Shown here: positions 17,469 through 27,941 of the stretch, in pieces
How positions within the stretch are numbered: position 1 is the stretch's first letter
Layout: each line of letters begins with the position of its first letter
DNA from: CBFIGX01 sp965662265
GTDB lineage: Bacteria; Bacteroidota; Bacteroidia; Flavobacteriales; UBA7430
NCBI GenBank assembly: GCA_965662265.1
Contig: CBFIGX010000001.1
Coordinates: 124,001-188,000 of the forward strand
Direction of reading: 5' to 3'
Length of the DNA stretch: 64,000 nucleotides
Notes under the pieces: model-generated
The model's input: the letters and a program-made list of their open reading frames with translations, nothing else
Databases searched by the model: none
What the model was told of the DNA's origin: nothing
Made by a program: the position numbers and the translations under genes

Positions 17469-18838
17469 GACGACTGTTTTTTATTCTGAGAACCAGATGA
17501 TTTGACAATAGTTTTTAACTCTGCCTGTGCAATTACTGGGAATGTTCTGGCGTATAGTAAAAACAACACGAAGAAAAATCCAATTGTACCTATAAATATT
17601 CCTATATCAACAAAAGTTGGAGAGAACATAGACCATGAGGATGGTAAATAATCTCTGTGTAAGGAGGTAACAATAATAACAAAACGTTCAAACCACATTC
17701 CAATATTTACAACGATAGAAATGAAGAATGTAAACGCTATACTTGTACGCAATTTCTTAGACCACATAAATTGTGGAGAAAAAACATTACAAGTCATCAT
17801 AGCCCAATATGCCCACCAGTAAGGTCCTGTTGCTCTATTTAAGAATGCATATTGCTCAAACTCAACACCTGAGTACCATGCAATAAATAGTTCAGTAATA
17901 TACGCTACACCAACTATAGAACCGGTAACCATAATTACTATATTCATATACTCGATGTGCTTAATAGTTATATAAGCTTCCATATTTACCACCTTACGCA
18001 TTACTAATAATAGTGTTTGTACCATAGCAAAACCAGAAAATATTGCTCCAGCAACAAAGTAGGGAGGGAAAATAGTTGTATGCCAACCAGGAATAATAGA
18101 TGTAGCAAAGTCCATAGATACAATTGTGTGCACAGAAAGTACAAGTGGTGTTGCCAAACCTGCTAACACTAAAGAAAGCTCCTCGAATCTTTGCCAATGC
18201 TTTGCTTTACCAGACCAACCAAAAGATAAAATCGAATATATTTTCTTTACAGTAGGCTTGATTGCTCTATCTCGAATCATAGCAAAGTCCGGAATAAGAC
18301 CCATATACCAAAACACTAGAGATACTGTTAAATAGGTAGATATTGCAAAAACATCCCATAAAAGTGGCGAATTAAAGTTTACCCACAACGAACCGAATGT
18401 ATTTGGCAAGGGTAAAACCCAGTAAGCCAACCAAGGCCTCCCCATGTGAAATATTGGAAATAAACCTGCTTGTACTACGGCAAATATCGTCATTGCCTCG
18501 GCAGAACGATTTATTGATAAACGCCATTTTTGGCGAAAAAGTAATAAGACAGCAGAAATAAGGGTCCCTGCATGACCAATACCAACCCACCAAACAAAAT
18601 TTGTAATATCCCAAGCCCATCCAATGGTCTTATTTAGCCCCCAAACACCAACTCCTACGCCAGCGGTATAGGCCAAACATCCAGCGCCCCAAAGAAATGC
18701 TGAAAGTGCCAAAATAAACAGAGCCCACCACCATTTGTTAGCTTTCCCTTCTATTGGACGAGCCACATCTTCTGTGATGTCATGTAACGTCTTATCTTCT
18801 AGAATAAGAGGTTCTCTAATTGGAGATTCGTAATGCAT
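17465..18838 (-). CDS. actC: Alternative complex III subunit C (NrfD/PsrC-like)
   Basis: A 457-residue membrane protein of the NrfD family with about ten helices. Conserved stretches include WWVGIGHAGTLISAVLLLFRQKWR, split in the usual way between helix ends, and SVDFATS-like VSMDFATSIIPGWHTTIFPPYFVAGA. ActC is thought to carry the menaquinol oxidation site. It is 18 bases after actB and overlaps actD. Confidence 0.95.
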   Translation of the reverse strand: MHYESPIREPLILEDKTLHDITEDVARPIEGKANKWWWALFILALSAFLWGAGCLAYTAGVGVGVWGLNKTIGWAWDITNFVWWVGIGHAGTLISAVLLLFRQKWRLSINRSAEAMTIFAVVQAGLFPIFHMGRPWLAYWVLPLPNTFGSLWVNFNSPLLWDVFAISTYLTVSLVFWYMGLIPDFAMIRDRAIKPTVKKIYSILSFGWSGKAKHWQRFEELSLVLAGLATPLVLSVHTIVSMDFATSIIPGWHTTIFPPYFVAGAIFSGFAMVQTLLLVMRKVVNMEAYITIKHIEYMNIVIMVTGSIVGVAYITELFIAWYSGVEFEQYAFLNRATGPYWWAYWAMMTCNVFSPQFMWSKKLRTSIAFTFFISIVVNIGMWFERFVIIVTSLHRDYLPSSWSMFSPTFVDIGIFIGTIGFFFVLFLLYARTFPVIAQAELKTIVKSSGSQNKKQSS

Positions 18839-18856
18839 TGTTTATCTAATTAAGTT

Positions 18857-21800
18857 TTATCCTTGATTTCTTACTTTAGTTTGGTACACTACTGAAGGTT
18901 GAACACCCAACTCTTCAAGTAAATGATAAGCTCTAGGACTGTTTACCTCAGCATGAACAGATGAATTCTTATCTAAAACGTCACCGAAAGTTAATGCACC
19001 AGTATCACATGCTATAGAACAAGCTGTTTGCGCTGATCCATCTTTTAATTTTTGTCCTGCCTTTTTAGCATCCAATTTAGCGCGTTGTAACATATGAATA
19101 CACATAGAGCACTTTTCCATAACTCCTCGAGAACGAACAACCACATCTGGATTTAGTACCATTTTACCTAGATCATCATTCATATGATAATCAAATTGGT
19201 CATTTTCTGAGTAATTAAACCAATTAAATCGACGTACTTTATAAGGACAGTTATTGGCACAATATCTTGTTCCCACGCACCTGTTATATGACATATGGTT
19301 TAACCCTTCTCTAGAGTGAGACGTAGCAGCTACAGGACAAACATTCTCACAAGGTGCTTGGTTACAATGCTGACACATAACTGGCTGGAATACAACTTCT
19401 AAAGATTCAGATGGTGAAGCTACCTCCATATCTAAATATTTGTCAATAGCTGAAACACCTTCGGCCTCGGCTTTCTCAGGTGTCATTTCACTAGAGTAAT
19501 AACGATCTATACGCAACCAATGCATGTCTCGTGAGCGACGAATTTCTTCTTTTCCTACAACAGGAACATTGTTTTCAGCATGGCAAGCAATAACACAAGC
19601 ACCACAACCATTACAGCTATTTAAATCTATCGATAAATTCCACCAATGCACATCTCTATCATGTTGCTCATATAGTGAAATTTTTCCTGGCTCAAGCGGT
19701 CCTTTGTGCGTCTCAAGTAACATTTGTTCGTTACCAGCTTTAGGATTGTTTACAAATTCTGAAAGTGTTGTTTCTTTAACAATTCTATCTCTACCCATCA
19801 TTGTATGATGCAACTGAGTAGAAGCAAATTCATGTACTTGGCCCTCAACTTTAGTAATAGACGCATTGGCTAAGGTGGTGTTGAAGTTTTTAGCAAAGAC
19901 ATTTGCATTTACTCCTACTCCTTCTGCAGCTTTCCCTATTCCTGTTCGCCCATAACCCAGAGCAAGTCCTATTGTTTTATAAGCTTGACCTGGTTGAATT
20001 AATACAGGAACGCGAACTGTAGTTGAATTTACTGTCAAATCAACCACATCTCCATTAAGCGCACCGTTTGAAACATTTTCATTTACCAATCCTAATTCTT
20101 TTGCAAATCGAGGAGAAATGGTTAAATAATTGTCCCAAGTATTTTTTGATATCGGATCTGGTAATTCTTGCAACCAAGGATTGTTAGCAAATTCACCAGA
20201 GCCTATTCCTGTTTTAGTATAAAGTATTAAATCGATACCATCATTAGTGACAGAAATGGACTTTGCTGCACTGGCAATAGAACCTCTGTATGAAAGTGAT
20301 TTTTCAGATTCCTTTAACTGTAAAACTCCATCGTGAAGAGAAGAATTCCATGTAGATGATCCTAACAGATTATCGTTCCAATACTTCTTCACATAAGAAT
20401 AAAAATCGCCCTTATTTCCAGACCAAGCCATTAATGACTCTTGGCCTTGACGAGTATTAAACAATGGACTTATAGTAGGTTGGATTAATGAATAAACTCC
20501 AGTGTAAGGATTGGCATCACTCCAACTTTCTAAATAATTATGATCTGAACATACATATTTAGCAGCTGCGACAGTTTCGTTATTTCTCTCGGAAATAACA
20601 ACCGTAGTAGCAACATTATTCATTGCATCGGCAAAGGCATTTCCATTAGCTAAGTTATATACAGGATTGGCGTTATAAACAATTAAAGCGCCGACTTCAC
20701 CAGCTTTCATCTCTTCCATTAGTTTCACTGTAGAAGCATCATCACCTTGCTTAAGATAGGATCTTTTAGAAAAATCGATAGTAGATCCGTGATTTGATAA
20801 TAATTCGTTAATAGCATTAACCACTAAGTGAACATTCTTATCATTTCCTCCAGCTACAACTAAAGACCTACCTTTGGCTTTCCATAAATCATTAGCTGCC
20901 TTTGTAATTTGAGAGTAGTAATCAGATTTTTTTGCAGGGACTGTAGTTGCACCAGCTTTATCAGCTAATATATTATACAGATTTACAATAGTAAGCCCCA
21001 TGTCCGAAGCTTTGATGGGTGTTCTATAATCTGCATTAGCACCAGTTAAAGACAAGTTCGATTCAAACTGATAGTGTCGAGACATAGATCCTGTATCCGG
21101 ATTTCTCTTCGAAGCATAATCTTTAGAATGACCTGTATCTAACCAATCCCCTATAAAGTCGGCAGCAAAAGAAACTACTACATCAGCTTTATCAAATTTA
21201 TATGTAGGAAGAGCTCTTTCTCCAAAACTCTCTCTATTTGCATCCAACATCGCTGACCTTGAAAGCGCATCATACGAAATATGTGTTGCCCCATATTTGG
21301 ACGAGAAATCTTCAATGACTGCTTTTGTTGATGGAGAAATAATTGATGAGCTCAATAAGACCAATTTTTTACCACTGCTTTTTGCAGCATTGAGGCCCTT
21401 TACAATTTGAGCATCTATATTTGACCATGAAGCTTCTTGGCCATTTATTTTAGGATATTGTAATCTTGCTGAGTCGTATAGGTTTAAAACAGAAGCTTGT
21501 ACACGTGCAGTAATTCCGCCATCATTGGATAAATCATTAGATTTAACAAAAATAGGTCTTCCTTCTCTACATTTAACCAGTAAACTAGCATAGTCATGCC
21601 CATCGTAAAAACTAGATGAATACCAGTTGGATACACCGGCAACAGTTTCTTCAGGCTTTACAACAAATGGGATTACTTTTTGAACAGGTGCCTCACATGC
21701 TGCAAGAGAAGCAGCAGCAGTGCTAAAACCTAAAAACTTCAAAAAATCACGACGTGAAGTTGAAGATTCTGATAATTTTTCTTCATTACCTAAGAATGCT

Positions 21801-21904
21801 TCAGTAGGTAACTTTTCGGCAAATTCTTTTTGTTGAAACTGCTCCAATTCTGGATTGTTTACCAACTCTTCTAAGCCTTGGAAATATTTTTTATTTGTAG
21901 CCAT
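18857..21904 (-). CDS. actB: Alternative complex III subunit B (molybdopterin-like plus Fe-S domains)
   Basis: 1015 residues from the ATG at 21904, which is preceded by AGGAAA; a GTG-type extension to 21958 would overlap the end of actA and is rejected. A Tat-like motif SRRDFLKFLGF (RR at 51-52) precedes a hydrophobic stretch. The long middle part resembles molybdopterin oxidoreductases but ACIII members bind no molybdenum. The C-terminal third has ferredoxin motifs CNGCGACVIACHAENNVP, CQHCNQAPCENVCPV and CVGTRYCANNCPY, plus CSMC, for up to four Fe-S clusters. Peripheral electron-transfer subunit. Confidence 0.95.
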   Translation of the reverse strand: MATNKKYFQGLEELVNNPELEQFQQKEFAEKLPTEAFLGNEEKLSESSTSRRDFLKFLGFSTAAASLAACEAPVQKVIPFVVKPEETVAGVSNWYSSSFYDGHDYASLLVKCREGRPIFVKSNDLSNDGGITARVQASVLNLYDSARLQYPKINGQEASWSNIDAQIVKGLNAAKSSGKKLVLLSSSIISPSTKAVIEDFSSKYGATHISYDALSRSAMLDANRESFGERALPTYKFDKADVVVSFAADFIGDWLDTGHSKDYASKRNPDTGSMSRHYQFESNLSLTGANADYRTPIKASDMGLTIVNLYNILADKAGATTVPAKKSDYYSQITKAANDLWKAKGRSLVVAGGNDKNVHLVVNAINELLSNHGSTIDFSKRSYLKQGDDASTVKLMEEMKAGEVGALIVYNANPVYNLANGNAFADAMNNVATTVVISERNNETVAAAKYVCSDHNYLESWSDANPYTGVYSLIQPTISPLFNTRQGQESLMAWSGNKGDFYSYVKKYWNDNLLGSSTWNSSLHDGVLQLKESEKSLSYRGSIASAAKSISVTNDGIDLILYTKTGIGSGEFANNPWLQELPDPISKNTWDNYLTISPRFAKELGLVNENVSNGALNGDVVDLTVNSTTVRVPVLIQPGQAYKTIGLALGYGRTGIGKAAEGVGVNANVFAKNFNTTLANASITKVEGQVHEFASTQLHHTMMGRDRIVKETTLSEFVNNPKAGNEQMLLETHKGPLEPGKISLYEQHDRDVHWWNLSIDLNSCNGCGACVIACHAENNVPVVGKEEIRRSRDMHWLRIDRYYSSEMTPEKAEAEGVSAIDKYLDMEVASPSESLEVVFQPVMCQHCNQAPCENVCPVAATSHSREGLNHMSYNRCVGTRYCANNCPYKVRRFNWFNYSENDQFDYHMNDDLGKMVLNPDVVVRSRGVMEKCSMCIHMLQRAKLDAKKAGQKLKDGSAQTACSIACDTGALTFGDVLDKNSSVHAEVNSPRAYHLLEELGVQPSVVYQTKVRNQG

Positions 21905-21926
21905 TTTGATAATTTCCTTTAACAGA

Positions 21927-23165
21927 TTAGTAGTGACACTTTCCACATTCAAGACCACCGATCATTTCAACAGTCATGTCTTCACCGTGATACTTATCAA
22001 CCCAATTCTCATTCAAGTCATGATAGTATGGATTATCAGTATCTACTTTCGATTCTCGATGACACTCTATACACCAGGCCATTGTTAATGGGGCGTACTG
22101 CTCAACAACTGCCATTTCCTCAATTGGTCCATGACACTCCTTACACTCTAATCCTCCAGCATTTACGTGTTGGGCATGATTAAAGTACACCAGATCTGGT
22201 AAATTATGAATACGTACCCACTCAATAGGTTTTTGCTCGTACCCCTCAATATAGGTTTTAGTCTCTGGATCAAATCCGATGGCATCATATATCTTAGCAA
22301 TCTCAGCTGTTCCAGTAATAGTACCTTCATTAATATATGTGTGACAATTCATACATACATTAGCAGAAGGTATGCCTGCAGATTTTCCGTCTCTTGCCCC
22401 TGAATGGCAATAATTACAGTCTACTCCATTTTGACCCGCGTGCAGCTCATGAGAGAATTGTATAGGCTGGGTAGGCTGATACCCTTGCTGAACACCAACA
22501 GTAAGTAATCCATCCCAAGTTATTTTAGCGCCGTAACCTATTATTCCTATCAAAACAAACACCACCACCGCTGGATTAGTTTTAAACCAATTTACAACAC
22601 TAGAAACAAAGCTTGTTGTTTCATCACCCTTAGTTTCTTTTAATATGTTTTTTACCCTAACAAGAACGAAGACTGTAAGAAGTAAGATTCCAATCGCAAG
22701 AGCTACTAGCATCATAGATTCTGAAGATGCAGAGTTATCTTGTGTAGTAGCTGATGAAGTGGTTTCTGCAACAACTTCTTCAGCAGGACCTTGTTTAATG
22801 TAAGCGTAAATATTTGCTAAATCATCGTCTGAAAGCTGAGGGAAAGCAGTCATCTGTACTTTGTTATATTTCTCGAAAGTAGCAATAGCTTGCTCGTCTC
22901 CGCTCGCAATTAATTCAGCGGAGTTACGAATCCATGAATCCAACCACTCGGTAGTGTATTTTTCAAAAGTGTGCTGGCCTAATCCGGGACCAATTAACTT
23001 TTTATCTTCTGGCCCAAGGTAGTGACAGGCAGTACAATTGCTTTTATAAAGCCCCTCTCCGAGACTAACATCTTGCGCAAAAACTCCGTTCACGCTTGTA
23101 AATAAAAGAAAGAAAAATAGTGCAAAAACACTCTTACTTAATAGCTTACAATTTTGATTTGTCAT
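21927..23165 (-). CDS. actA: Alternative complex III multiheme cytochrome c subunit A
   Basis: A 412-residue exported protein (signal ends NGVFAQ, about 30). An N-terminal mono-heme cytochrome domain (CTACH at 44-48) is followed by two membrane helices (about 151-169 and 198-212) and a pentaheme part with CxxCH sites at 250, 271, 341, 365 and 407. ActA of Rhodothermus is described as pentaheme, so the extra N-terminal heme domain is noteworthy. First gene of the actABCDEF-coxBA operon. Confidence 0.94.
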   Translation of the reverse strand: MTNQNCKLLSKSVFALFFFLLFTSVNGVFAQDVSLGEGLYKSNCTACHYLGPEDKKLIGPGLGQHTFEKYTTEWLDSWIRNSAELIASGDEQAIATFEKYNKVQMTAFPQLSDDDLANIYAYIKQGPAEEVVAETTSSATTQDNSASSESMMLVALAIGILLLTVFVLVRVKNILKETKGDETTSFVSSVVNWFKTNPAVVVFVLIGIIGYGAKITWDGLLTVGVQQGYQPTQPIQFSHELHAGQNGVDCNYCHSGARDGKSAGIPSANVCMNCHTYINEGTITGTAEIAKIYDAIGFDPETKTYIEGYEQKPIEWVRIHNLPDLVYFNHAQHVNAGGLECKECHGPIEEMAVVEQYAPLTMAWCIECHRESKVDTDNPYYHDLNENWVDKYHGEDMTVEMIGGLECGKCHY

Positions 23166-23313
23166 AATGATATGCGCTTTCTAACTTTATGTAGCATGGT
23201 TTTTCAAATGCAAAAATAATACATTCGTTTCGCGAGTAATATATGGAAATGAATATTTTCAGTAGTTTATATTCATTCTAAATTAAGAGGTGAATACTAT
23301 TGTGTTTTTCTAT

Positions 23314-23321
23314 TACATTTG
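23314..23321 (+). promoter_or_regulatory. Candidate -7 promoter box for the SPOR-domain gene
   Basis: TACATTTG fits TAnnTTTG and lies 16 bases before the ATG at 23338. No TTG at the standard distance upstream. Its position makes a longer start at 23290 unlikely. Confidence 0.45.
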
Positions 23322-23337
23322 TGATAAAATTAATCTT

Positions 23338-23775
23338 ATGAATTACAAGTACATCTTATTTACAATATGTTTGCTATCATTCAACGCTAAGGCCCAAGAA
23401 TACAACGAGGATTGGGATTACTACGAACAAGAAGATACAATAAGTTCTAAAGCTGAACTAATATTTAAAAACACGGCTAGATTGGACGATTTAATTGATA
23501 AAAGAAAACGAATAAACCAAAACAAAAGAACTCTTAATGCTTTCAGAATTCAAATTTATTCTGGCTCGAGAAGTGGATCTAGCAATGCCTTAAATCGATT
23601 TAAAAAACAGCACCCAGGAATGTTTGTCGAAACATCTTATGAACAGCCTTACTTTAAGACTAAGGTTGGTGCATATAGAACTAAATTAGAGGCACTAAGA
23701 GCAGTTGATGAAATCAAAAAGAATTTCAGATCTGCTTTTATTTTCGAAGAAAAAATAACTATTGATATGCTTTAG
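23338..23775 (+). CDS. Exported SPOR-domain protein
   Basis: 145 residues from the ATG at 23338. Signal peptide of about 18 residues (ends FNAKAQ-EY), an acidic linker, a basic helix (DLIDKRKRINQNKR), then a SPOR domain (about 64-140) with FRIQIYSGSRSGSSNAL and FKTKVGAYRTKLEALRAV. SPOR domains bind denuded peptidoglycan, often at division sites. It is divergent from actA and converges with infB. Its specific role is unknown. Confidence 0.87.
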   Translation: MNYKYILFTICLLSFNAKAQEYNEDWDYYEQEDTISSKAELIFKNTARLDDLIDKRKRINQNKRTLNAFRIQIYSGSRSGSSNALNRFKKQHPGMFVETSYEQPYFKTKVGAYRTKLEALRAVDEIKKNFRSAFIFEEKITIDML

Positions 23776-23871
23776 CAAATAGACGTTTAAACACTATAGT
23801 TGTGAGTCGTCTATTTTCATATAAATCAGTATTACGGTAGGTTAAAATGTAGTGTGTACGAATTATCGAGC

Positions 23872-26643
23872 TTATAATTTTCTTTGGACTTCTACTTGCT
23901 CATAACCCTCAACAATATCTCCAATCTTAATATCGTTGAACTTATCAATATTAAGTCCACACTCATAACCTTTACCAACTTCTTTAACATCATCTTTAAA
24001 CCTCTTAAGTGATCCAAGAGCTCCTGTATAAATTACAATTCCATCACGAATAAGGCGAACATTAGTATTTCTTGTAATCTTACCATCCATAACATAGCAT
24101 CCTGCAATTGTTCCAACTTTAGAAACCTTAAATGTTTCTCGAACTTCTATATTGCAGACGATCTCCTCTTTAGTATCTGGAGACAACATGCCTTCCATTG
24201 CCTCTTTAACTTCATTTATGGCATCGTAAATAATAGAGTATAGTCTAACATCTATTTGCTCTTTTTCAGCTAGCTTACGAGCAGATACTGATGGTCGAAC
24301 TTGGAATCCTATCACAATTGCATCTGATGCAGTTGCTAGTAAGATGTCTGATTCCGATATCTGACCAACAGCCTTATGAATAATATTTACTTGGATAGAA
24401 TCTGTGGATAGTTTTTGAAGGGAATCTGACAGGGCCTCAATAGAACCGTCTACATCACCTTTAAGAATAATATTTAACTCTTGGAAATCGCCTAATGCGA
24501 GTCGTCTTCCAATCTCATCAAGTGTTAGATGTTTTTGCGTACGAATGCTTTGCTCTCTTTGAAGCTGGGTTCGTTTTAACGCTATAGCCTTGGCTTCACG
24601 TTCATCTACCATTACATTAAAATTATCACCCGCTTGTGGTGCGCCACTTAAACCTAAGATGCTTACAGGAACTGATGGCCCTGCTTCTTCCACATTGTTT
24701 CCTCGCTCATTAAACATAGCTTTTACTTTACCAGTATACTGACCTGCTAGGAGAAAATCGCCTACTACAAGGGTACCAGATTGAACAAGCATTGTTGTCA
24801 CAAATCCTTTTCCTTTATCAAGAGAAGCTTCAATAATAGAGCCTGTTGCAGCTTTTGATGGGTTTGCTTTTAGCTCTAGTAATTCCGCTTCTAGCAAAAC
24901 CTTCTCTAATAATTCATCAACGCCTTGACCATGTTTTGCTGACACATCGTGCGATTGAAACTTTCCTCCCCAATCTTCAACCAATAAATCCATAGCAGCT
25001 AACTGCTCTTTTATTTTATCTGGATTAGCATTTGGTTTATCTATTTTGTTTATAGCAAATACAAGAGGTACTTCAGCTGCTTGAGCATGAGATATAGCTT
25101 CTTTTGTTTGAGGCATAATTTCATCGTCTGCAGCAATTACAATTATTGCAATATCTGTTACTTGAGCTCCTCGGGCACGCATTGCGGTAAATGCCTCGTG
25201 ACCTGGTGTATCAATAAATGTTATTTTCTTACCTGTCTTGAGTTCAACTTCATAGGCTCCAATATGTTGAGTAATTCCTCCTGCTTCACCTGCGATTACA
25301 TTAGCTTCTCGCACATAGTCCAATAGTGATGTTTTACCGTGATCCACGTGCCCCATAACTGTTACTATAGGAGACCTAGAAACAAGATCTTCAGGTTTGT
25401 CGTCTATCTCTATAATTGACTCTTGAACCTCTGCACTTACAAACTCAACAGAAAAGCCAAACTCGTCAGCCACAATAGTGAGGGTTTCAGCATCTAAACG
25501 CTGATTCATAGTAACCATGATGCCGAGCATCATACAAGATGATATAATTTGAGTGACCTGAACATTCATCATTGTAGCCAGCTCATTTACTGTAACAAAT
25601 TCTGTTACTTTAATCACTTTAGACTCTTCACTAGCCTTAAGTTGGTCTATCGCATCTTGTTCTTTACGTTCGTCACGCTTTAATCGTCTATGCTTAGATC
25701 CCTTTGACTTACCTTTTCCTGTTAGTTTATCTAAAGTTTCGGCAATTTTCTTTTGGATTTCTTCTTCTGTAGGCTCAACTTTAGCAACTTTTGGCTTCTT
25801 ACCTTTAAATCCGCCCTTCTGGTTTGGTCGAGAAGGTTTACCAGGACTTTTACCCTGGTTTATACGTTTTCTTTTCTTCTTATTGTCATTATCACCAGAA
25901 GGATTGCTTGAAGAAGCAACTTTCTTTTTCTTTGGTTTTGAAAACTGTGTTAGATCGATTACTTGACCAGTAAGTTTTGGACCCGAAAGAGTTTTTGATT
26001 TCGCCCTTAAAACATCTGTCTCTTCAGATATAACAGGTTTAGTTTTTGGCTCTTGCTCTGGTTTATTAAGTTTCTCTACTTTAATCTGTTTTAAATTTTC
26101 AGATTTAACAGGTTTAGTTACGTCAATTTTACCAACTTGCTTTGGCCCTGTAACTGCACCTTTTGCTTTAATGACCGAATCCTTTTTAGCAGCTTTTTTG
26201 GTTACCTCTTTAACATCGGCTGTTTTTTTAGTTGTTGCTTTAGTATCAGATTTCTTAGACTTTGCTTCAGGGGTTGCAGCCTTTACATCAGTCTTTTGTT
26301 TTTCATTTATTTCAGATTTATTGTCAGATTCGATGTCAATTTTCCCAACAGTTTTTAACCCTTCAACATCAGCCTTAGCCTTAATAACTGTGGGTTTTAT
26401 AATTTCCTTCTTAGAAGCTTCCTTTTTAATGGCTTCTTTCTCCTCTCTTCGGGCTTGAGCTACCTCTGCAGATCGCTTGTGTTGCTCAAGATCAGCACTA
26501 AATTCTTGCTTCAACAACTCATAAGCTTCTGAAGAAATTTTAGTATTGGGCCTCCCGTCAATATCTACACCTTTAGATGCTAGGAAATCTACGATGTTCC
26601 CCCTACCTACGTTTAATTCTTTTGCAACCTTACTTAATCTCAT
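23872..26643 (-). CDS. infB: Translation initiation factor IF-2
   Basis: IF-2 brings initiator tRNA to the ribosome. The 923 residues start with the IF2 N-terminal motif (MRLSKVAKELNVGRGNIVDFL, first 20 shown in part), followed by a long Lys/Glu/Thr-rich linker (about 50-330), then the GTPase domain with GHVDHGKT (about 433), DTPGHEAF and NKID, and the C-terminal domains II-IV. It is third in rimP-nusA-infB, the standard bacterial order; the gap to nusA is 52 bases. Confidence 0.98.
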   Translation of the reverse strand: MRLSKVAKELNVGRGNIVDFLASKGVDIDGRPNTKISSEAYELLKQEFSADLEQHKRSAEVAQARREEKEAIKKEASKKEIIKPTVIKAKADVEGLKTVGKIDIESDNKSEINEKQKTDVKAATPEAKSKKSDTKATTKKTADVKEVTKKAAKKDSVIKAKGAVTGPKQVGKIDVTKPVKSENLKQIKVEKLNKPEQEPKTKPVISEETDVLRAKSKTLSGPKLTGQVIDLTQFSKPKKKKVASSSNPSGDNDNKKKRKRINQGKSPGKPSRPNQKGGFKGKKPKVAKVEPTEEEIQKKIAETLDKLTGKGKSKGSKHRRLKRDERKEQDAIDQLKASEESKVIKVTEFVTVNELATMMNVQVTQIISSCMMLGIMVTMNQRLDAETLTIVADEFGFSVEFVSAEVQESIIEIDDKPEDLVSRSPIVTVMGHVDHGKTSLLDYVREANVIAGEAGGITQHIGAYEVELKTGKKITFIDTPGHEAFTAMRARGAQVTDIAIIVIAADDEIMPQTKEAISHAQAAEVPLVFAINKIDKPNANPDKIKEQLAAMDLLVEDWGGKFQSHDVSAKHGQGVDELLEKVLLEAELLELKANPSKAATGSIIEASLDKGKGFVTTMLVQSGTLVVGDFLLAGQYTGKVKAMFNERGNNVEEAGPSVPVSILGLSGAPQAGDNFNVMVDEREAKAIALKRTQLQREQSIRTQKHLTLDEIGRRLALGDFQELNIILKGDVDGSIEALSDSLQKLSTDSIQVNIIHKAVGQISESDILLATASDAIVIGFQVRPSVSARKLAEKEQIDVRLYSIIYDAINEVKEAMEGMLSPDTKEEIVCNIEVRETFKVSKVGTIAGCYVMDGKITRNTNVRLIRDGIVIYTGALGSLKRFKDDVKEVGKGYECGLNIDKFNDIKIGDIVEGYEQVEVQRKL

Positions 26644-26695
26644 GCCTGCTTTTTTCTAGCTTTCTTAATTGCTTTTTAGGACTATATAACCTTTA

Positions 26696-27931
26696 CTAGT
26701 CTTCAAATTCAGATTTCAATATAGACTGAATTTCTAATATGGTTTCTTCTTCTAAATCTGTTCGCTTGACAAGCTCTGTAGAAGATAATTCTAATACTGA
26801 TTTAGCAGTATCACAACCGATATTTTTTAGCTCATCTATAATCCAACCGTCAATTTCATCAACAAATTCTGTAAGAGCAACATCTTCTGAGTCATCAACA
26901 TCTCTGTAAACATCAATTTCAAAGCCTGTTATTGCTCCTGCTAATCGTATGTTAGATCCGCCTCTACCGATAGCTAAAGATACTTGATCTGGCTTCAAAT
27001 AAACCTCGGCTCTCTGGTTATCATTATCAATTTGAATTGTAGAAACTTTTGCAGGACTTAATGCTCTAGAAATAAACAGGTTGTTGTTACTAGTATAATT
27101 AATAACATCTATATTTTCATTTCCTAGCTCTCTGACAATTCCATGAATTCGTGATCCTTTCATTCCAACACAAGCCCCAACAGGGTCGATTCTCTCGTCG
27201 TATGATTCAACTGCAACTTTTGCCTTTTCGCCTGGTATTCGCTCAACACGCTTTACTATTATTAATCCATCGGCAACTTCTGGTATCTCTTGCTCGAATA
27301 ATCTTTCCAAGAATATTGGAGAGGTTCGCGACAAGATAATTCTTGGCTTCATACCTTTTAATTGAACTTCTTTTACAACACCTCTTATTGTATCTCCTTT
27401 TCTAAAGAAATCAGACCTAATCTGTTGATCTTTTGGGAGAATTACTTCATTATCCATATCATCAATGATAATGACTTCTCTGTTGCGGATATGATGAACT
27501 TCACCAGAAATAATTTCACCAACTAATTCTTTATACTTGTTGTACAGGTCGGTATTATCGTGTTCTTGAATACGACCAATTAAGTTTTGACGAAGAGACA
27601 AAATAGCTCGTCGTCCAAAATCAATAAGGTGTACTTCTTCAGAAACTTCTTCACCAACTTCAAAATCTGGTTCAATTTTAATTGCATCAGAATATGCAAT
27701 TTCTGCATTTTCATCTTCAACTTTATCATCACCAACGACAATACGATTTCTCCATATTTCCAAATCACCTTTGTCTGGATTTACAATGATATCAAAGTTA
27801 TCGTCTGAACCATACTTTTTAATAATCATGTTACGAAAAACATCTTCGATTATTCCCATCAACGTTACACGATCTATATTTTTATCGTCTTTAAACTCTG
27901 CAAATGAATCGATAAGAGCTAAATTCTCCAT
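26696..27931 (-). CDS. nusA: Transcription termination/antitermination factor NusA
   Basis: NusA binds RNA polymerase and nascent RNA and affects pausing, termination and antitermination. The 411 residues show the N-terminal polymerase-binding domain (1-125), an S1 domain (about 130-200, GEIISGEVHHIRNREVIIID), and two KH domains with VGMKGSRIHGIVRELGNENIDV and IGRGGSNIRLAGAITGFEIDV. The short C-terminal region (about 345-411) is acidic. It is 10 bases downstream of rimP. Confidence 0.98.
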   Translation of the reverse strand: MENLALIDSFAEFKDDKNIDRVTLMGIIEDVFRNMIIKKYGSDDNFDIIVNPDKGDLEIWRNRIVVGDDKVEDENAEIAYSDAIKIEPDFEVGEEVSEEVHLIDFGRRAILSLRQNLIGRIQEHDNTDLYNKYKELVGEIISGEVHHIRNREVIIIDDMDNEVILPKDQQIRSDFFRKGDTIRGVVKEVQLKGMKPRIILSRTSPIFLERLFEQEIPEVADGLIIVKRVERIPGEKAKVAVESYDERIDPVGACVGMKGSRIHGIVRELGNENIDVINYTSNNNLFISRALSPAKVSTIQIDNDNQRAEVYLKPDQVSLAIGRGGSNIRLAGAITGFEIDVYRDVDDSEDVALTEFVDEIDGWIIDELKNIGCDTAKSVLELSSTELVKRTDLEEETILEIQSILKSEFED

Positions 27932-27941
27932 ATTACTTCAC

